This document shows, one piece after another, positions 41,899 through 54,067 of a stretch of DNA of 64,000 nt. This DNA is from Sulfuricurvum sp. (GTDB lineage: Bacteria; Campylobacterota; Campylobacteria; Campylobacterales; Sulfurimonadaceae): assembly GCA_030694265.1 (NCBI GenBank), contig JAUXYP010000004.1, positions 45,781-109,780 of the forward strand, in the 5' to 3' direction. Under the pieces are notes generated by a model. That model had not been told where the DNA came from. It ran no database searches and worked only from the letters and a program-made list of their open reading frames with translations. Made by a program: the position numbers and the translations under genes. The stretch's first letter is position 1; each line of letters opens with the position of its first letter.

Positions 41899-42747
41899 AT
41901 GATCGATAAGATATTTTTCAATTTCACACGCTTTAGTGCATTGCTGATTCTGATTATTGTAGCATGGATTTTTACGGTTTTATTCAACCACTCCCTAGAA
42001 GCCATGAGCACCTTTGGTCTGGACTTTATAACCAAAGACGAATGGGCGCCAAATCTGGATAAATTTGGAGCTCATGCTGCAATTTTAGGCTCAATAATCT
42101 CCACTATGCTGGCTATGATGCTGGCGGTTCCAATTGCCATTGGGGTTGCCATCTTTTTGAGCGAAATTGCCCATGACAAAATCAAGGGGTTCTTTGGCGT
42201 CAGCGTCGAACTCCTTGCCGCGATCCCATCCGTCATCTATGGAATGTGGGGCCTGTTCTTTTTCGTCCCAATTATCCGTGATATTTTCGGAGGTTTAGGG
42301 ATTGGTCTTCTTGCTGCAGGAATCGTTTTGGCCATCATGATTTTGCCGTTTATGGCAGCGGTTACCCGTGATGCTATGAACACCACTCCCGACATTCTCA
42401 AAGAGTCCGCCTACGCGCTGGGCGGTACACAATGGGACGTTATCAAAGACATTATCATCCCTTACGCCAAAGCAGGTATTATCGGCTCTCTTATCCTTGC
42501 ATTAGGACGTGCAATCGGCGAAACTATGGCCGTTACTTTTGTAATGGGGAACGTACACAAGGTACCGGGATCGATTCTCGACCCGACCACTTCGATTCCC
42601 GTTACTCTGGCCAACGAGTTTAGCGAAGCCGATTCATCGCTGTATTTTTCGAGTCTTTTCGGTCTTGCATTAACGTTACTAATTATGAGCTTCGTCGTTA
42701 TTGCTGTTGCGAAATTTTACTTCTTACGCAAAGCGAGGAGAGCATAA
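41899..42747 (+). CDS. pstC: Phosphate ABC transporter permease
   Basis: 282-aa permease with six predicted membrane helices. The EAA-type cytoplasmic loop is in LKESAYALGGTQWDVIKDIIIPYAKAGIIGSLILALGRAIGETMAVT, diagnostic for PstC. It forms the channel with PstA. First gene of pstCAB, 46 bp after cca, and overlaps pstA by one base. Confidence 0.94.
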   Translation: MIDKIFFNFTRFSALLILIIVAWIFTVLFNHSLEAMSTFGLDFITKDEWAPNLDKFGAHAAILGSIISTMLAMMLAVPIAIGVAIFLSEIAHDKIKGFFGVSVELLAAIPSVIYGMWGLFFFVPIIRDIFGGLGIGLLAAGIVLAIMILPFMAAVTRDAMNTTPDILKESAYALGGTQWDVIKDIIIPYAKAGIIGSLILALGRAIGETMAVTFVMGNVHKVPGSILDPTTSIPVTLANEFSEADSSLYFSSLFGLALTLLIMSFVVIAVAKFYFLRKARRA

Positions 42748-43592
42748 TGACTGCCGTACAAAAACGTGTCCTTATCAATAAAATAGCCCTTGCCTTCTCA
42801 ACATTGAGCGCCCTTATCGCTTTGGGATTTTTATTTTGGATTTTGGGTGTTTTGGTGATGAAGGGGATCAGTGCCCTTAACTGGAACATCTTCATCTTCG
42901 AGGGAGCCCCTCCTGGAAACCCTGAAAGCGGTCTCAAACACGCATTGGTGGGTCAGGCGATTTTGATCGGTATGGCAACCGCAATCGGTGTACCCTTGGG
43001 TATTTTAGCGGGGACCTATTTGAGCGAATACGGCAAAAACTCCAAACTTGCCCATACTATCCGCGACATCAGCGACATCATGATGTCCGCACCCTCAATT
43101 GTTATCGGGGCGTTTGTCTATGCGATCGTGGTTATGCCTATGGGGCACTTTAGTGCTTGGGCGGGAGCTATTGCACTGGGAATTATTATGATCCCAGTCA
43201 TCTTGCGTACTACTGATGATATGTTACAGCTCGTACCGGGTGAGCTTCGTGAAGCGGCATTTGCGCTGGGCGCACCAAAATACAAAGTGATTTTGAGCGT
43301 TGTTTATCGCGGAGCAAAAGCGGGGATTTTGACGGGTGTATTGCTGGGTATCGCACGCGTGGGTGGAGAGACGGCACCGTTGCTCTTTACCTCATTTAAC
43401 GACAACTTTTTCACCACTGATTTAAATGAAGCGATGCCGTCTCTGACGGTGACGATTTTCAACTACGCAACCAGTCCATACGAGGATTGGCAGCAACTTG
43501 GATGGGCAGCCGCCTTTATCCTCTCAATGTTTATTTTAGGACTCAACATATTAGGGCGATTAATACTACTCGCTGGAAAGAAAAGGAAATAA
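42747..43592 (+). CDS. pstA: Phosphate ABC transporter permease
   Basis: 281-aa permease, partner of PstC, with six membrane helices and the EAA loop LREAAFALGAPKYKVILSVVYRGAKAGILTGVLLGIARVGGETAPLLF, characteristic of PstA. It is translationally coupled with pstC and precedes pstB by 3 bp. Confidence 0.94.
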   Translation: MTAVQKRVLINKIALAFSTLSALIALGFLFWILGVLVMKGISALNWNIFIFEGAPPGNPESGLKHALVGQAILIGMATAIGVPLGILAGTYLSEYGKNSKLAHTIRDISDIMMSAPSIVIGAFVYAIVVMPMGHFSAWAGAIALGIIMIPVILRTTDDMLQLVPGELREAAFALGAPKYKVILSVVYRGAKAGILTGVLLGIARVGGETAPLLFTSFNDNFFTTDLNEAMPSLTVTIFNYATSPYEDWQQLGWAAAFILSMFILGLNILGRLILLAGKKRK

Positions 43593-43595
43593 ATT

Positions 43596-44381
43596 ATGGC
43601 AAGCATCATTGATATCAAAGAAGAGTGCGCATTGCACGTACGCGATTTTGAGTTTACCTACAAAGGTGCAGAATCTCCAAGCTTGAAAAAAATAACCATG
43701 CCCATCGCCAAACACTCTATTACGGCACTTATCGGACCTTCAGGCTGCGGTAAAACTACTCTGTTGCGTTCTTTTAACCGTATGCATGATTTATATCCGG
43801 GTAACACCTATGCAGGTGAAATCGAGTTTGAGGGACGTAATATTTTAAGTGACAAAGAGGATCTGATCCACTTGCGTACCAAGATCGGGATGATCTTTCA
43901 AAAACCGACGGCATTTCCGATGTCCATCTTTGACAACGTCGCCTATGGAATGCGTTTACAAGGGATTAAAAACAAAACCGAGCTCTCCGACCGTGTCGAA
44001 AAAGCACTCAAAGATGCCGCAATCTGGAAAGAGGTTAGCGATCGTCTCAAACACGATGCAAACGGTCTTTCAGGTGGACAGCAGCAACGTTTATGTATCG
44101 CACGGGCTATTGCCGTTGAGCCTGAAGTATTACTCTTTGACGAACCTACCTCTGCTCTTGATCCGATCTCTACACAAGGGATTGAAAGACTTGTAATCGA
44201 GCTTAAAGAGCGTGTGAGCATTATTATCGTAACCCATAATATGCAACAAGCAGCGCGCGTCAGTGACTATACCGGATTTATGTATCTGGGAGAGCTCATA
44301 GAACTTGGAGAAACCGAAAAACTGTTCGTTACTCCAAAAGAAAAATTAACACAAGAATACATCACCGGCAAATTCGGGTGA
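43596..44381 (+). CDS. pstB: Phosphate ABC transporter ATPase
   Basis: 261-aa ATPase: Walker [21 protein letters not shown], signature [17 protein letters not shown], Walker [17 protein letters not shown] and the switch His in IIVTHNM. The 'NRMHDLYPG' stretch is a PstB hallmark. It energises phosphate uptake and likely contacts PhoU. It ends the pst operon at a clear terminator. Confidence 0.96.
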   Translation: MASIIDIKEECALHVRDFEFTYKGAESPSLKKITMPIAKHSITALIGPSGCGKTTLLRSFNRMHDLYPGNTYAGEIEFEGRNILSDKEDLIHLRTKIGMIFQKPTAFPMSIFDNVAYGMRLQGIKNKTELSDRVEKALKDAAIWKEVSDRLKHDANGLSGGQQQRLCIARAIAVEPEVLLFDEPTSALDPISTQGIERLVIELKERVSIIIVTHNMQQAARVSDYTGFMYLGELIELGETEKLFVTPKEKLTQEYITGKFG

Positions 44382-44388
44382 TGCCGTG

Positions 44389-44409
44389 CGATAGGAAAGA
44401 TTCCTATCG
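44389..44409 (+). terminator. Terminator of the pst operon
   Basis: Perfect 9-bp stem CGATAGGAA/TTCCTATCG with a 3-base loop followed by a T-rich tract, between convergent pstB and queF. Confidence 0.85.
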
Positions 44410-44415
44410 TTATCT

Positions 44416-44835
44416 TTATTTGTTTTTCTTCGTATTCTTTTTTTCCTCTTTAACTTTACCACTTGCTTCACTATCTATCTCAATCACCGTATGAACATTG
44501 CCTCTTGGATAAAAATCAGCAACAACTTTTAAGCGCTTAGGAGCGATTTTATCCTCAAAGAGGCTATAAATCTCATTCGCACTGTTTTCATGCGAAATAT
44601 GGCGGTTTCTGAATGAATTAATGTACAATTTGATCGCTTTGAGCTCCGCTACAAACTTATTCGGTGTGTATTCAATGGTAATCGTAGCAAAATCGGGATA
44701 CCCGCTACGAGGACACAGACACGTAAACTCCGGCAACGTTACTTTAACGACATAATCACGTGCGTGGACATTGGGCCAAATCTCAAAATCTTTTTCGATA
44801 TCAAAATCGGCGACTATTTGTTCTCCATATTTCAT
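44416..44835 (-). CDS. queF: NADPH-dependent preQ0 reductase
   Basis: 139-aa short-type QueF for queuosine synthesis, reducing preQ0 to preQ1. The catalytic Cys is in FTCLCPRSGYPDFATI; the family motif ELKAIKLYINSFRN (E...K...Y...FR) and HENSANEIY with the NADPH-binding His/Glu follow. A Lys-rich tail ends the protein. The start overlaps the stop of the gene at 44835. Confidence 0.93.
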   Translation of the reverse strand: MKYGEQIVADFDIEKDFEIWPNVHARDYVVKVTLPEFTCLCPRSGYPDFATITIEYTPNKFVAELKAIKLYINSFRNRHISHENSANEIYSLFEDKIAPKRLKVVADFYPRGNVHTVIEIDSEASGKVKEEKKNTKKNK

Positions 44836-46226
44836 TAGTATTCCTTTACTTCAATTTTTCCATAGTAATTGCCCTGTCGACAATTGATCTTTAGCCCAAG
44901 AGCAATTTTATCACTCTCTTCATCTTCTATCATATTCATCCAAGTCGCCACACCGCAAAGATGCGCAGTGATATTAAGTCCTTGCAAGATATTTTGGTAT
45001 TTTTCTTCTTTTATATGGCGTGTATAAAGTGCATCAAAACGGACAAAATCAACTTCCATCTCTTTAAGATACATCATCGTTGTGTGATTAACCCCGTACT
45101 TATCCAATGCAATTCTATACCCTACAGCACGATACTGTGCAATTTGCTCTTTAAAGCGTTTGATTTGCGGACAATACTCTTTTTCATCAAACAAGAGGGT
45201 GACTTTGCCTTTGGCCTCAGGATAACGCTGTAACAGCTCCAATGCATATTGAAAAAACAGGCCATTACGCAATGTTACCGAGGAGAGATTGACTGCATAA
45301 CTTTCCCCCTCTTGCAAAGTCAGCTTAATAACCTGCTCCAAAATTGAACTTTCGTACTCTCTTATTTTCCCTATACGATTTAAAAAAGGGATAAATCTAC
45401 TTTGATGAATAAGCCCACCTTTTTCATTAACCAGCTTAAAGGATACTTCATGCATAAGCCTTTTATCACAGGACACCACCTGTTGAGCAATCGAATAGCG
45501 TTCCAACTCTAACGCATAAAGAACCGATTTTTCGAGTTCATGAGGGATAATTTCATCACGATCCGTAAAAGTTTTTTTCTCTTTATTCGCATATTGCAGT
45601 TCATACAGACGTGTTACTATCTCTTTGGGTTGTTTAATGTGTTTCGTATCAAGTAAAACCGCCGAAAGCTTCACTTCTATCTCATTAATCAAACTGTCTT
45701 GATATTTGGCTAAAAACAGTTCTACCAAAGCGGTATGTATCTCTTTTTCACCCATTAACAAAAGGATGAAATCACCCCCTTTATATCGGCATAGTGGAAG
45801 TATTTTAATCTCTTTTGCATTGAAAAAATCATTAATATGCGTGGTGATTTCCTGAAGAATATTATCCCCATTTTTAACCCCATAACGTTCATTAATCCCT
45901 GCGAGGTTATCAATACTGATCATCACCAATGTTCCGATTTTACGTTTAGTCCACCTATTGAAAAGTCTAAAAAAATACTCCGGGGTAAAGGTATGAGAAA
46001 TAGCCTCTGTAATGTGTTCATAACTGCTTTGATTGATCAAGAAAAAGAGAAAATAAACAGCCATTGCCAGTAATAACAGTGCAAGAATAACAAGAGAAGC
46101 AACGGTGGAATGGGCTTGTGAAAAAAGAGCATACAAGGCAATAACGCTCATCAAAAAGATAGGTAACCCCATCCGAAGCGCTAACACAAATCGGTGAGAG
46201 CGCTCTTTTGTTTCAGTATAGGTCAT
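44835..46226 (-). CDS. Degenerate GGDEF-EAL membrane protein
   Basis: 463-aa protein with two N-terminal membrane helices (about 14-62), then a GGDEF-like domain whose active site reads YKGGDFILL instead of GGDEF. An EAL-like domain follows with the motif lost: ELEKSVLYALEL at its start and LLFDEKEY, IALDKYGVNHTTMMYL and VRFDALYTR where active EAL proteins have E, N, DDFG and K-I-D. Neither cyclase nor phosphodiesterase activity is expected; it may sense or bind c-di-GMP. It overlaps queF by one base and follows gyrB by 4 bp. Confidence 0.82.
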   Translation of the reverse strand: MTYTETKERSHRFVLALRMGLPIFLMSVIALYALFSQAHSTVASLVILALLLLAMAVYFLFFLINQSSYEHITEAISHTFTPEYFFRLFNRWTKRKIGTLVMISIDNLAGINERYGVKNGDNILQEITTHINDFFNAKEIKILPLCRYKGGDFILLLMGEKEIHTALVELFLAKYQDSLINEIEVKLSAVLLDTKHIKQPKEIVTRLYELQYANKEKKTFTDRDEIIPHELEKSVLYALELERYSIAQQVVSCDKRLMHEVSFKLVNEKGGLIHQSRFIPFLNRIGKIREYESSILEQVIKLTLQEGESYAVNLSSVTLRNGLFFQYALELLQRYPEAKGKVTLLFDEKEYCPQIKRFKEQIAQYRAVGYRIALDKYGVNHTTMMYLKEMEVDFVRFDALYTRHIKEEKYQNILQGLNITAHLCGVATWMNMIEDEESDKIALGLKINCRQGNYYGKIEVKEY

Positions 46227-46230
46227 GTAA

Positions 46231-48597
<2,367 letters not shown>

Positions 48598-48621
48598 CTA
48601 AAAGTGAAGTTTTTTGAAGAA

Positions 48622-48639
48622 AAACCCAAGAAAGGGTTT
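48622..48639 (-). terminator. Terminator-like hairpin after dnaN
   Basis: AAACCC/GGGTTT with a 6-base loop, followed on the minus strand by TTTCTTC, 16 bp after the dnaN stop. It would reduce readthrough into gyrB. Confidence 0.6.
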
Positions 48640-48655
48640 GTAGAGGGGATAAAAG

Positions 48656-49723
48656 TTAGATAACGATTGGCATTACGATGGTTTTAAAATTTCCTTCTTT
48701 TATTACAAAGGGTTGATTTGATTCATTGGCTTCTAAGGTAAATTCATTACCGCTAATTTGTCCGAGAAAGTCAAGTATGTATCGACTGTTGATGGCAAGA
48801 ATAAACGGAGAATCAAACCCATTTTCTATTTCTACAGCGGTTTTTGCTTCAATATTATCATCACTTAAACTTTCAAATAAAATAGAATCATTTTGAAATG
48901 TCAATTTTAAATCATTGGAGATAGTAGTAATTTGCTTTATTGCCGTGATAATTGTTGCTTTTGGAAGTGTTATTGTGCGTGATGACTCTTTTGGAATAAT
49001 ACGGGTGTAATCAGGAAATTTACCATTGATAAGTTTGGTAAAAAAGAGGGAATCTTCTGATTTGATAATGAGATGAGTATTGTCATAATAAATTTCTATG
49101 TTGTTTGAAAACAGTTTTTGAATTTCAATAATTGCTTTTTTAGGAACAATAATAGAGAGTTCATGATCATTTTGACTGTCAATGTGAACTAAGGCTAAAC
49201 GTCGCGTGTCGGTAGATACAAAATTAATTTGATTGTTTTTGATATCAATAAGGGCACCGTTGAGCTCAAATTTTGGATTATTTGTATCCGTTGCAGGGGT
49301 TATTTTTTTTAAGGACTCTATTAAAATTTGAGAATTGATTTCGATTTTTGGTTTTTGATCAGTGATTGGGAATGCTGGAAATTCAGAGCTTTTATAAGTT
49401 GGTAATTTAAAATTGGAACGTTTTTGACGTATGTGAAGATTTTCTTTCAACAATTCAATTTCAATTTCTTCATCTTTTAATATGCGAATGATGTCTAATA
49501 ATTTTTTACCGTTTGCTGTTACGGAACCGGGTTCTATAACGGTTAATGAATTGGTTTGTATGGTTAAACCAATTTCATAATCAGTAGCTTTTGCACTGAG
49601 TGTTCTACCATCAGTACTCAATAAAATATGAGAAGTGATTTGAGAGGTATCTTTTTTTTCTAGGAAAGGTTGGAGGTGAAGTAAAATGTTTTCTAAAATG
49701 GACTTATCAATGGTTATTTTCAT
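48656..49723 (-). CDS. dnaN: DNA polymerase III beta sliding clamp
   Basis: 355-aa clamp with three repeated clamp folds. Landmarks are LSTDGRTLSAKATDYEIGL, PAFPITDQKP, NFVSTDTRRLALVHID and the last VMPIVI strand. It tethers the replicative polymerase to DNA. Placed after dnaA as in most bacteria, separated by a 193-bp region with DnaA-like boxes. Confidence 0.96.
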   Translation of the reverse strand: MKITIDKSILENILLHLQPFLEKKDTSQITSHILLSTDGRTLSAKATDYEIGLTIQTNSLTVIEPGSVTANGKKLLDIIRILKDEEIEIELLKENLHIRQKRSNFKLPTYKSSEFPAFPITDQKPKIEINSQILIESLKKITPATDTNNPKFELNGALIDIKNNQINFVSTDTRRLALVHIDSQNDHELSIIVPKKAIIEIQKLFSNNIEIYYDNTHLIIKSEDSLFFTKLINGKFPDYTRIIPKESSRTITLPKATIITAIKQITTISNDLKLTFQNDSILFESLSDDNIEAKTAVEIENGFDSPFILAINSRYILDFLGQISGNEFTLEANESNQPFVIKEGNFKTIVMPIVI

Positions 49724-49779
49724 AACGAGTTTCCTTTTTATATTTATATCTTAAATAGTTAGTAGTAGTAATAAGGGGG

Positions 49780-49869
49780 TGTGAATGTGTGAACAAGCAC
49801 CTTTTCCCTCTCACAGCGGGTATGAACAGACGTGATCAAAAGGGTTAGTTTCATTCACATCTATTCACT
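49780..49869. other. DnaA-box-like cluster between dnaA and dnaN
   Basis: TGTGAATGT (49780-49788) and TGTGAACAA (49788-49796) read on one strand; TCATTCACA (49851-49859) and CTATTCACT (49861-49869) on the other, the last two 10 bp apart. These match Helicobacter-type TCATTCACA boxes. Possibly part of the origin or dnaN control. Confidence 0.6.
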
Positions 49870-49916
49870 TAACCTACGAATTATATCTTTTTTAAATGAC
49901 CTTTACAATCAGAATA

Positions 49917-51248
49917 TTATTCTGATGTCATAGTAGAAATTTTATTGGAAAGTTCATCTATCTTAACTTTGAAATCTTCATCATTTTTCATCAGTTCATT
50001 TATTTTTTTCATGGTGTGACTGACGGCCGTATGATCTTTCATTCCAAAATACTGTGCCAGTTGGGGCATAGAATTGGGTGTGAGATTACGTGAAAGGTAA
50101 ATTGCAACACGACGCGCATAAACTATATTGCTATTACGGCTTTTTGAACGTATTTCGCTCTCTTTTACGTTGAGTTCTTTGGAAACAATTTCCATAATAA
50201 GATCGGTTGTAATGTTATTTCGTTTTTCAGCCATTTGTTCTTTGAGAACATTACGTGCAAACTCTATATTAACATCCACTCCCATGAGTTGGGAATAGGC
50301 ATTAAGTTTTGAGAGTATTCCTTCAATTTCTCTTGTGTTGTTTTCGATAATTGTTGCTACATAATTGATAACTTCTTTATCGAGTTTTACACGATTAATT
50401 TCACATTTTTTCTTGATAATTTCAATTTTTGTTTCGAGTTCAGGAGGTTGGATATCGGCAACCAAACCCCACTCAAAACGGCTTTTAAGCCGCTCTTCAA
50501 GGCCGGCTATTTTTTTAGGATGTTTATCGGAGGTGATAATGATTTGTTTATTTTCATTGCGTAGCGCTTCGAAGGTATGGAAGAACTCTTCTTGAATTTG
50601 ATTTTTATTGCTCAAAAATTGTATATCATCAATGAGGAGTAAATCACACTTGCGGTATTTGTCTTTGAACCGATCCATTGTACGATTGCTGAGATGTCGG
50701 CTAAAATCGTTGAGAAATTGTTCAACTGAAGTGTATATAACGGTTTTACCTTGTGCCAGCATCACATTTCCAACCGCTTGCATCAAGTGGGTTTTTCCAA
50801 GTCCTACACCACCATAGATAAAGAGTGGATTGTAAACAATTCCCGGTTTTTCACTTACACTTTTGGCAGCGACATAGGCAAAGTTGTTAGAACCTCCCAC
50901 GACAAAGTTTTGAAAGGTATAGGAAGGGTTTAACAGTGCAACGGGTGTTTTATCACTGTGTGTTTGTATAGCAGGAGCAGAGTGTTGAGTGGATGTTGTG
51001 TTTTGTGACTTCACGAGTATGGAGACGGAAGGTTTTACTCCGGTTTTTATTTCAAACAGATGAGAAATTTTATCCGCATATTTAGTTCGTATCCAATTGG
51101 CTATCAAAAGATTGGGGGCATTGAATACCGCTAAATTACTTTTTGATTCTTCTTCATTAAAAGAGAGCTGTTTAATGTAACGAATATAGTCAATTTCATT
51201 TATTTCATTTTTGAGCATTTGGATGACCATGCTGCCGATATTGTTCAT
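49917..51248 (-). CDS. dnaA: Chromosomal replication initiator DnaA
   Basis: 443-aa initiator. Domain I is at residues 1-85; the AAA+ domain has Walker A GGVGLGKTH (146-154), LLLIDDIQF as Walker B, and GLEERLKSRFEWG. The box-binding domain IV contains GMKDHTAVSHTMKKI. I start at ATG 51248, preceded by GGTGGAGAAAAAAA, rather than 14 codons upstream. DnaA-box-like sites stand upstream (51265-51351) and downstream, so it is probably autoregulated. Confidence 0.97.
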   Translation of the reverse strand: MNNIGSMVIQMLKNEINEIDYIRYIKQLSFNEEESKSNLAVFNAPNLLIANWIRTKYADKISHLFEIKTGVKPSVSILVKSQNTTSTQHSAPAIQTHSDKTPVALLNPSYTFQNFVVGGSNNFAYVAAKSVSEKPGIVYNPLFIYGGVGLGKTHLMQAVGNVMLAQGKTVIYTSVEQFLNDFSRHLSNRTMDRFKDKYRKCDLLLIDDIQFLSNKNQIQEEFFHTFEALRNENKQIIITSDKHPKKIAGLEERLKSRFEWGLVADIQPPELETKIEIIKKKCEINRVKLDKEVINYVATIIENNTREIEGILSKLNAYSQLMGVDVNIEFARNVLKEQMAEKRNNITTDLIMEIVSKELNVKESEIRSKSRNSNIVYARRVAIYLSRNLTPNSMPQLAQYFGMKDHTAVSHTMKKINELMKNDEDFKVKIDELSNKISTMTSE

Positions 51249-51264
51249 TTTTTTTCTCCACCTA

Positions 51265-51351
51265 TGTGAATAGTAATGGTAATAATACACTTTTTTCCCT
51301 ATAATTGGGGATATATTTGATGTGAATAGTTTTATTCACATATGTGAATGG
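51265..51351. other. DnaA-box-like cluster upstream of dnaA
   Basis: TGTGAATAG (51265-51273 and 51321-51329), TTATTCACA (51332-51340) and TGTGAATGG (51343-51351), four sites in 87 bp of the dnaA-ruvC gap. They may form oriC1 of a bipartite origin or an autoregulatory array. Confidence 0.65.
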
Positions 51352-51358
51352 AGAATGA

Positions 51359-51862
51359 ATGCTTATTTTAGGAATTGATCCTGGTACACGAAACTGTGGA
51401 TACGCACTTATTTCATTAGAGGGGCAAAAAATGAAATTAATAGAAGCAGGGTTGGTAAAAATAAAAAGCGAAGGGCTACAACAGCAAATTCCGCAAATTG
51501 CTGAAGCGATAGAACAATTATTTGCAGCGCATCAAATTGATGAAGTAGCAATGGAAGATATCTTTTACGCGCACAATCCAAAAACGGTTTTAAAATTGGC
51601 ACAATTTCGGGGAGCCATTATGTTAAAGCTTTTACAAGAGCATGGAGAATTTTCTGAATATACGGCATTGCAAGTAAAAAAAGCACTTACAGGAAAAGCA
51701 AAAGCTGCCAAAGAACAGGTTGCATTTATGGTAAAACAAATATTGGGTATTACGAAAGAGATAAAACCGCTGGATATTACCGATGCAATGGCCGTTGCAA
51801 TAACGCATGCACAAAGAGTAAAGCTGGAAAAAGGAAAGCAGAAAAATAATATAAGCGGCTAA
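51359..51862 (+). CDS. ruvC: Holliday junction resolvase RuvC
   Basis: 167-aa RNase H-fold endonuclease. Catalytic carboxylates lie in [14 protein letters not shown] (Asp), [12 protein letters not shown] (Glu) and the C-terminal [12 protein letters not shown] (two Asp). It resolves four-way junctions with RuvAB. Divergent from dnaA; the hairpin AGCGGCT/AGCCGCT at its stop lacks a T run. Confidence 0.96.
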   Translation: MLILGIDPGTRNCGYALISLEGQKMKLIEAGLVKIKSEGLQQQIPQIAEAIEQLFAAHQIDEVAMEDIFYAHNPKTVLKLAQFRGAIMLKLLQEHGEFSEYTALQVKKALTGKAKAAKEQVAFMVKQILGITKEIKPLDITDAMAVAITHAQRVKLEKGKQKNNISG

Positions 51863-52342
51863 CACACCAGGAGAGCCGCTAAGTCAGAAGTGTATCGGTA
51901 CTCTCCTTATAAATTATCCTTTATTCTTTCATGAATAATTTTTTTAAGGCATCTGGAAAAATTACCTAAAAGAAAGATTAAAAATAAAAAAAAATGCTTA
52001 TTTTTCGCAAAATGTGTAGTATTCACACTGTGAGCGGGATGTGAATAAATGTTTCAAAAATCTTCTTATTATTCTCATAACTTCTACCTATTTCAGGAAT
52101 AATTTATATAAATTTTACCTAAAAGCATAAGCCTCATTGTTTCAAGAAACCCCCTAAAATAGGGGCTTAAAAAGGAATATAAAGAATTGAGGAGACTTCA
52201 GAAATCTTTAAGCGCCTGTTATAAAAAGTTATTCACATTTTTGAAATTGACTCTATGTAATAAACGTGTAATAATGATGTAACAACACTGAAATAAACAT
52301 AATTTACCATGTCGTATCTTGATACAATAAAAGGTAAATATT
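51863..52342. other. AT-rich intergenic region with DnaA-like boxes
   Basis: No gene in this 480-bp region. It contains TATTCACA-type boxes at 52019-52027 (GTATTCACA), 52040-52048 (TGTGAATAA) and 52229-52237 (TTATTCACA), with AT-rich tracts that could unwind (51960-52010, 52080-52130). A CCCCTA/TAGGGG hairpin lies near 52150. Candidate origin segment (oriC2-like). Confidence 0.5.
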
Positions 52343-54067
52343 ATGGTTAGTGTTGAAACAATTTTAAAACATGAACATCCCGGATTATTTACATATCCTG
52401 ATTTGATTTCAAAAATTGTCGTTGGACTCACACGCTTTGTTATACATGAAAATTCTATTAACCACTTTATGGACGACCATAAGAATAAAAATGGATTGGA
52501 TTTTATTGATGCAGTTTTACAGCATTTGAATGTTTCGTATAAAGTTGTTCATAGAGAGGTTGAAAACATACCTGCGATTGGGAAAGTAATTATAGTTGCC
52601 AATCATCCTTTAGGGGCTTTAGATGCTTTATCGTTGATACAAATGGTTTGCAGTGTTCGGCAGGATAAAAAAGTTAAGATTGTCGCCAATAAAATGCTTG
52701 GATCCATTCCGCAACTGGGTGAGTTTATTATTGGTGTAGATAATTTTAATGACAAACTCTCTAGAGATTCTCTACGTAAAATCGATCAGGCACTGCAAAG
52801 TGAAGAGGTTGTTATTTTCTTCCCAAGCGGTGAAGTATCTCGTGCCGGTTTGTTGGGGCAAAAAGAGGCAAAATGGAAAGGGGGTTTTGTAAAGTTCGCT
52901 AAACGAAACAGTTCTCCTATCGTGCCAATTTTTATAAAAGCTAAAAACAGTTCCCTTTTTTATGCGGCATCGTGGATTTATAAACCGTTGGGGACACTTT
53001 TATTGGGTCATGAGATATTTGCCGCACGCAATCAAATATTTGATTTTAGAGTGGGAGAGTTGATTAATTCTAAGGTTCTCAATGATACATCAATGGATGA
53101 TACCCATCATGCACGACTTTTTCGCAAACACCTTATGCGTCTCTCAAAAGGAAAAAAAGGGATATACCCGACTGAATCTTCCATTGCGCATCCTGTATCG
53201 CGTCAAGAGATACGTCAAGAGCTAAAGCTCGGTGAACGCCTTGGTGACACAAGTGATAATAAACAAATCTATTTAATAGAGCATGACAAGGCACCAAACT
53301 TGATTAATGAGATCGGTCGATTACGTGAGTACTCATTTCGAAAAGTAGGCGAGGGAAGTGGTAAGACGAGAGATATCGATGAATACGATGGTTACTATCA
53401 TCATTTGGTATTGTGGGATGACGATGCATTAGAGGTTGTTGGAGCATATCGAATAGGAGAGTGCGGATGGATACTCTCGTGGCTTGGTAAGGAGGGATTA
53501 TACCTTAACGACTTGTGTGCCATGAGCAATGCGTTTGATCCAATTTTAGAGGATGCGATAGAACTGGGGCGAAGTTTTGTTCAGCCAAAATATTGGGGAA
53601 GCAGAGCCCTTGATTATCTCTGGCAAGGCATCGGCGCTTATTTGGCACATAACCCTCACATTAAATACATGATTGGGCCTGTCAGTATATCAGGAAGCTA
53701 TCCAAAGCATGCGCAAGAAGCGCTGGTTTATTTTTATACCCTTTACTTTGGTTGCGATCGTCAGTACCTTAGATCAAGATCTCCTTTTCATTTATCGGAT
53801 CATGTTAATGCAGAGTTTGCAGAGATCTTTTTGGGGGTTGACTATGAACAAGATTTTAGAGTTTTGAAGGATTATCTTAAAACTTTTGATGTGGCAGTCC
53901 CTATGCTGTATAAACAATACAGTGAATTATGTGAGGCAGGAGGAGCACAATTTATAGATTTTGGAATTGATGTTGAGTTTAATAATTGTGTTGATGGGTA
54001 TATTATGGTTGAAATTAATCGAATAAAAGAGGCGAAGCGTAAACGCTACATCAAAGAGTCGGCTTAG
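52343..54067 (+). CDS. olsF: Bifunctional ornithine lipid synthase-like acyltransferase
   Basis: 574-aa protein of two acyltransferase domains. Residues about 60-260 are a PlsC type (VANHPLGALDALSLIQ with H-x4-D, then FPSGEVSR). The C-terminal half is an OlsB-like N-acyltransferase (GRLREYSFRKVGEGSGK, DLCAMSNAF, AELGRSFVQ-type motif ELGRSFVQPKYW). This order, O- then N-acylation, is that of OlsF, which makes phosphate-free ornithine lipids. It suits an organism with a well-developed phosphate-starvation system. It converges with the Rlu gene, overlapping 17 bp. Confidence 0.82.
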   Translation: MVSVETILKHEHPGLFTYPDLISKIVVGLTRFVIHENSINHFMDDHKNKNGLDFIDAVLQHLNVSYKVVHREVENIPAIGKVIIVANHPLGALDALSLIQMVCSVRQDKKVKIVANKMLGSIPQLGEFIIGVDNFNDKLSRDSLRKIDQALQSEEVVIFFPSGEVSRAGLLGQKEAKWKGGFVKFAKRNSSPIVPIFIKAKNSSLFYAASWIYKPLGTLLLGHEIFAARNQIFDFRVGELINSKVLNDTSMDDTHHARLFRKHLMRLSKGKKGIYPTESSIAHPVSRQEIRQELKLGERLGDTSDNKQIYLIEHDKAPNLINEIGRLREYSFRKVGEGSGKTRDIDEYDGYYHHLVLWDDDALEVVGAYRIGECGWILSWLGKEGLYLNDLCAMSNAFDPILEDAIELGRSFVQPKYWGSRALDYLWQGIGAYLAHNPHIKYMIGPVSISGSYPKHAQEALVYFYTLYFGCDRQYLRSRSPFHLSDHVNAEFAEIFLGVDYEQDFRVLKDYLKTFDVAVPMLYKQYSELCEAGGAQFIDFGIDVEFNNCVDGYIMVEINRIKEAKRKRYIKESA

